This document shows, piece by piece, positions 30,569 through 32,496 of a DNA stretch of 32,496 nt (position 1 is its first letter; every line of letters begins with the position of its first letter). Source of the DNA: Porticoccaceae bacterium (lineage in GTDB: Bacteria > Pseudomonadota > Gammaproteobacteria > Pseudomonadales > Porticoccaceae); assembly GCA_002702725.1 (NCBI GenBank), contig PABE01000130.1, positions 1-32,496 of the forward strand, read 5' to 3'. A program made the position numbers and the translations under genes. A model generated the notes under the pieces. It did no database searches. It was not told the DNA's origin and was given only the letters and a program-made list of their open reading frames with translations.

Positions 30569-32496
30569 ATGAAAGCATATTTACGATTTTTTGGTAAGTT
30601 TTTCTCAATGTTAGCGCTTTTAGGCGCAGGATCGACCCTTGTTGTCGCCGCAAGCTTCTACCTGTACCTGAGCCCGAAACTGCCCTCCGCTGAATCTTTA
30701 CGCACCGTCGACCTGCAAACTCCACTCAGAGTTTACTCTTCAGACGGCCTGTTAATGGGGGAGTTTGGTGAAAAAAGGCGGACTCCGGTCACGTTTCATG
30801 AGATTCCCGAGGCCTTTATCCAGGCTATCCTGGCAGCCGAGGACGATCGTTTCTATCACCACAACGGCGTTGACATTACCGGCTTGCTCAGAGCGGCCCT
30901 GGAACTTGTGACCACAGGGAGCATCCAGTCTGGCGGAAGCACCATCACCATGCAGGTGGCGCGCAACTTCTTCCTCACCTCTGAACAGAGTTTTGTGCGG
31001 AAATTCAACGAAATACTGCTGGCCATCCGCATTGAGGACGAACTGACCAAGAGCGAAATCCTGACGCTTTACGCCAACAAAATTTATCTCGGCAGCCGCG
31101 CCTACGGCGTAGAGGCCGCTGCCCAGGTGTATTACGGCAGGCACATTGGCGAGTTGCGCCTCGACCAGCTGGCGATGATCGCCGGCTTGCCAAAGGCGCC
31201 TTCCGCGTTTAATCCACTGGTCAATCCGGAGCGCGCCAAAACACGTCGCGACTGGATTCTCCGTCGTATGTACAAGCTAAGGCACATCGATCAGACCGAA
31301 CTCGACGGTGCTTTAAATGCTCCGATGGATGTCAGCTACCATGGGCCGGCTGAGGAACTGAAGGCCCCGTATCTGGCCGAGATGGCTCGCCAGGAGGTAA
31401 TCGACCGCTATGGACTCAAGGCCTATACGGAAGGTTACCGGGTTTATACCACCCTCGACAGCAAACTTCAGGGAGCCGCCGACAGCGCGGTACGCAAAGG
31501 TCTTGAAGAATATGACATTCGCCACGGCTACCGCGGCCCGGAGCGCCATATTGAAGATCCGCAGAAATGGAAAGCTGCGCTTGCCGATACCAAGATCGTT
31601 GGCGGATTCCTGCCCGGGATCGTCCAGGCCGTGGAAAAAGAAACGGCGATGGTTCTGCTGCACAATGGCGATACCGCAGCACTCAAACTTGCCGACGATG
31701 ATCCTATCCGACAGTTCATCACTGAGAATGCCCGTTCAGCGCCGGTGTCCGACTTTACTGAGTTGTGGCAACCCGGGGACCTGATCCGGGTATGGCAAAG
31801 TGATGACGGGGGCTGGCGACTGGGACAGGTTCCAAAAGTGCAGGGCGCACTGGTCGCCCTTGACCCCGCCGACGGTGCTATCCGCGCCCTGGTGGGTGGC
31901 TATGATTTCGGACTCAGCCACTTTAATCGGGCAACCCAGGCCCAGCGCCAGCCCGGGTCCAATTTCAAACCCTTTATTTACCTCCACGCCCTGGAGCGCG
32001 GCATGACCGCCGCCACGCTTATTAACGATGCCCCCATTGTCTTTGATGACCCGGGGATGGAGGATGTGTGGCGACCGGAAAACGACAGCGGCAAATTCTA
32101 CGGCCCTACCCGTCTGCGCCAGGCGCTTTACCTATCACGCAATCTCGTTTCGATTCGGATTCTGCGCCAGATCGGCATCCAGGACACGATTAGCAGCATG
32201 GCCCGCTTCGGCTTCGATACCGAGTCATTGCCTGCCAATCTCTCCCTCGCACTTGGCACCCAGGCCACGACACCACTCAAAATTGCCTCCGGCTATACGG
32301 TTTTCGCCAACGGCGGTTACAAGGTGGATCCCTACCTGATCGACCGCATCGAGTCCGAGGACGGGGACATCCTCTTCCAGGCCCGCCCTGACACCGTCTG
32401 CCACGACTGCGAGCGCGCCGCCAGCCCCCGCGTACCCGGTTCAGAAGTCTCGTCTCTCGAAGAGCTGTTTGCACTGGATGATGCGCCAGAAAACCA
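30569..32496 (+). CDS. mrcA: Penicillin-binding protein 1A (bifunctional transglycosylase/transpeptidase), 3' truncated by window edge
   Basis: PBP1A polymerises and crosslinks peptidoglycan in the periplasm. The frame runs open from ATG 30569 to the last base, giving 642 residues with no stop, so the gene continues beyond the window. One membrane helix lies at about 13-34. The GT51 domain has EDDRFYHHNGVD (91-102) with catalytic Glu91, and GGSTITMQVARN (122-133). The transpeptidase domain has the SxxK motif in PGSNFKPF with Ser464 and Lys467, and SRN (523-525); the KTG motif should lie past the edge. The loop before the transpeptidase domain (about 290-430) fits the PBP1A-type OB insertion. 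It diverges from pilM, as in Pseudomonas. Confidence 0.96.
   Translation, partial: MKAYLRFFGKFFSMLALLGAGSTLVVAASFYLYLSPKLPSAESLRTVDLQTPLRVYSSDGLLMGEFGEKRRTPVTFHEIPEAFIQAILAAEDDRFYHHNGVDITGLLRAALELVTTGSIQSGGSTITMQVARNFFLTSEQSFVRKFNEILLAIRIEDELTKSEILTLYANKIYLGSRAYGVEAAAQVYYGRHIGELRLDQLAMIAGLPKAPSAFNPLVNPERAKTRRDWILRRMYKLRHIDQTELDGALNAPMDVSYHGPAEELKAPYLAEMARQEVIDRYGLKAYTEGYRVYTTLDSKLQGAADSAVRKGLEEYDIRHGYRGPERHIEDPQKWKAALADTKIVGGFLPGIVQAVEKETAMVLLHNGDTAALKLADDDPIRQFITENARSAPVSDFTELWQPGDLIRVWQSDDGGWRLGQVPKVQGALVALDPADGAIRALVGGYDFGLSHFNRATQAQRQPGSNFKPFIYLHALERGMTAATLINDAPIVFDDPGMEDVWRPENDSGKFYGPTRLRQALYLSRNLVSIRILRQIGIQDTISSMARFGFDTESLPANLSLALGTQATTPLKIASGYTVFANGGYKVDPYLIDRIESEDGDILFQARPDTVCHDCERAASPRVPGSEVSSLEELFALDDAPEN

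Overview
The window is a gene-dense stretch of a gammaproteobacterial chromosome. There is no RNA gene, insertion sequence, prophage or CRISPR array. The right half keeps a gene order familiar from Pseudomonas and its relatives: mrcA divergent from pilMNOPQ, then aroK, aroB, gltB, gltD and hemE. The middle holds orn, rsgA, a rhodanese and psd, a neighbourhood also seen in pseudomonads. The lineage is probably a marine-type gammaproteobacterium outside Pseudomonas itself. This is inferred from gene order and protein character, not from a marker gene.

Region 1 (1-10400, all + strand) is a surface-polysaccharide cluster of the ABC-transporter type. It contains the end of a Wzm-like permease, a Wzt ATPase with a C-terminal extension, a DUF4214/coiled-coil/methyltransferase protein, a GT4 glycosyltransferase, a 940-residue multi-domain glycosyltransferase, ManC (GDP-mannose synthesis), another GT4 enzyme, and a WecA/WbpL-type initiating sugar-phosphate transferase. 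Together they can make an initiating lipid-linked sugar, add an adaptor sugar, polymerise a GDP-mannose-derived glycan (D-mannan or D-rhamnan type), cap it by methylation and export it. The layout resembles the E. coli O8/O9a and Pseudomonas common-antigen systems, but the predicted capping protein has its coiled coil before the methyltransferase domain.

Region 2 (10412-14801) is housekeeping. orn and an MscS-type channel form an overlapping pair on the - strand. They diverge from rsgA, a two-domain rhodanese and psd on the + strand.

Region 3 (14812-17432, - strand) holds a DUF3391/HD-GYP protein whose HD motif reads KD, and hemE. The hemE leader carries a 7-bp tandem repeat between a strong Shine-Dalgarno sequence and the start codon. 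A clear rho-independent terminator (17521-17549) separates hemE from gltD.

Region 4 (17651-25403, - strand) holds gltB and gltD (glutamate synthase) and aroK and aroB (shikimate pathway). The SPOR/DamX-type gene often found between aroB and gltB is absent.

Region 5 (25400-32496) is the type IV pilus operon pilMNOPQ, overlapping aroK, and the divergent mrcA (PBP1A). mrcA is cut by the right edge of the window. No gene-free stretch exceeds about 220 bases.
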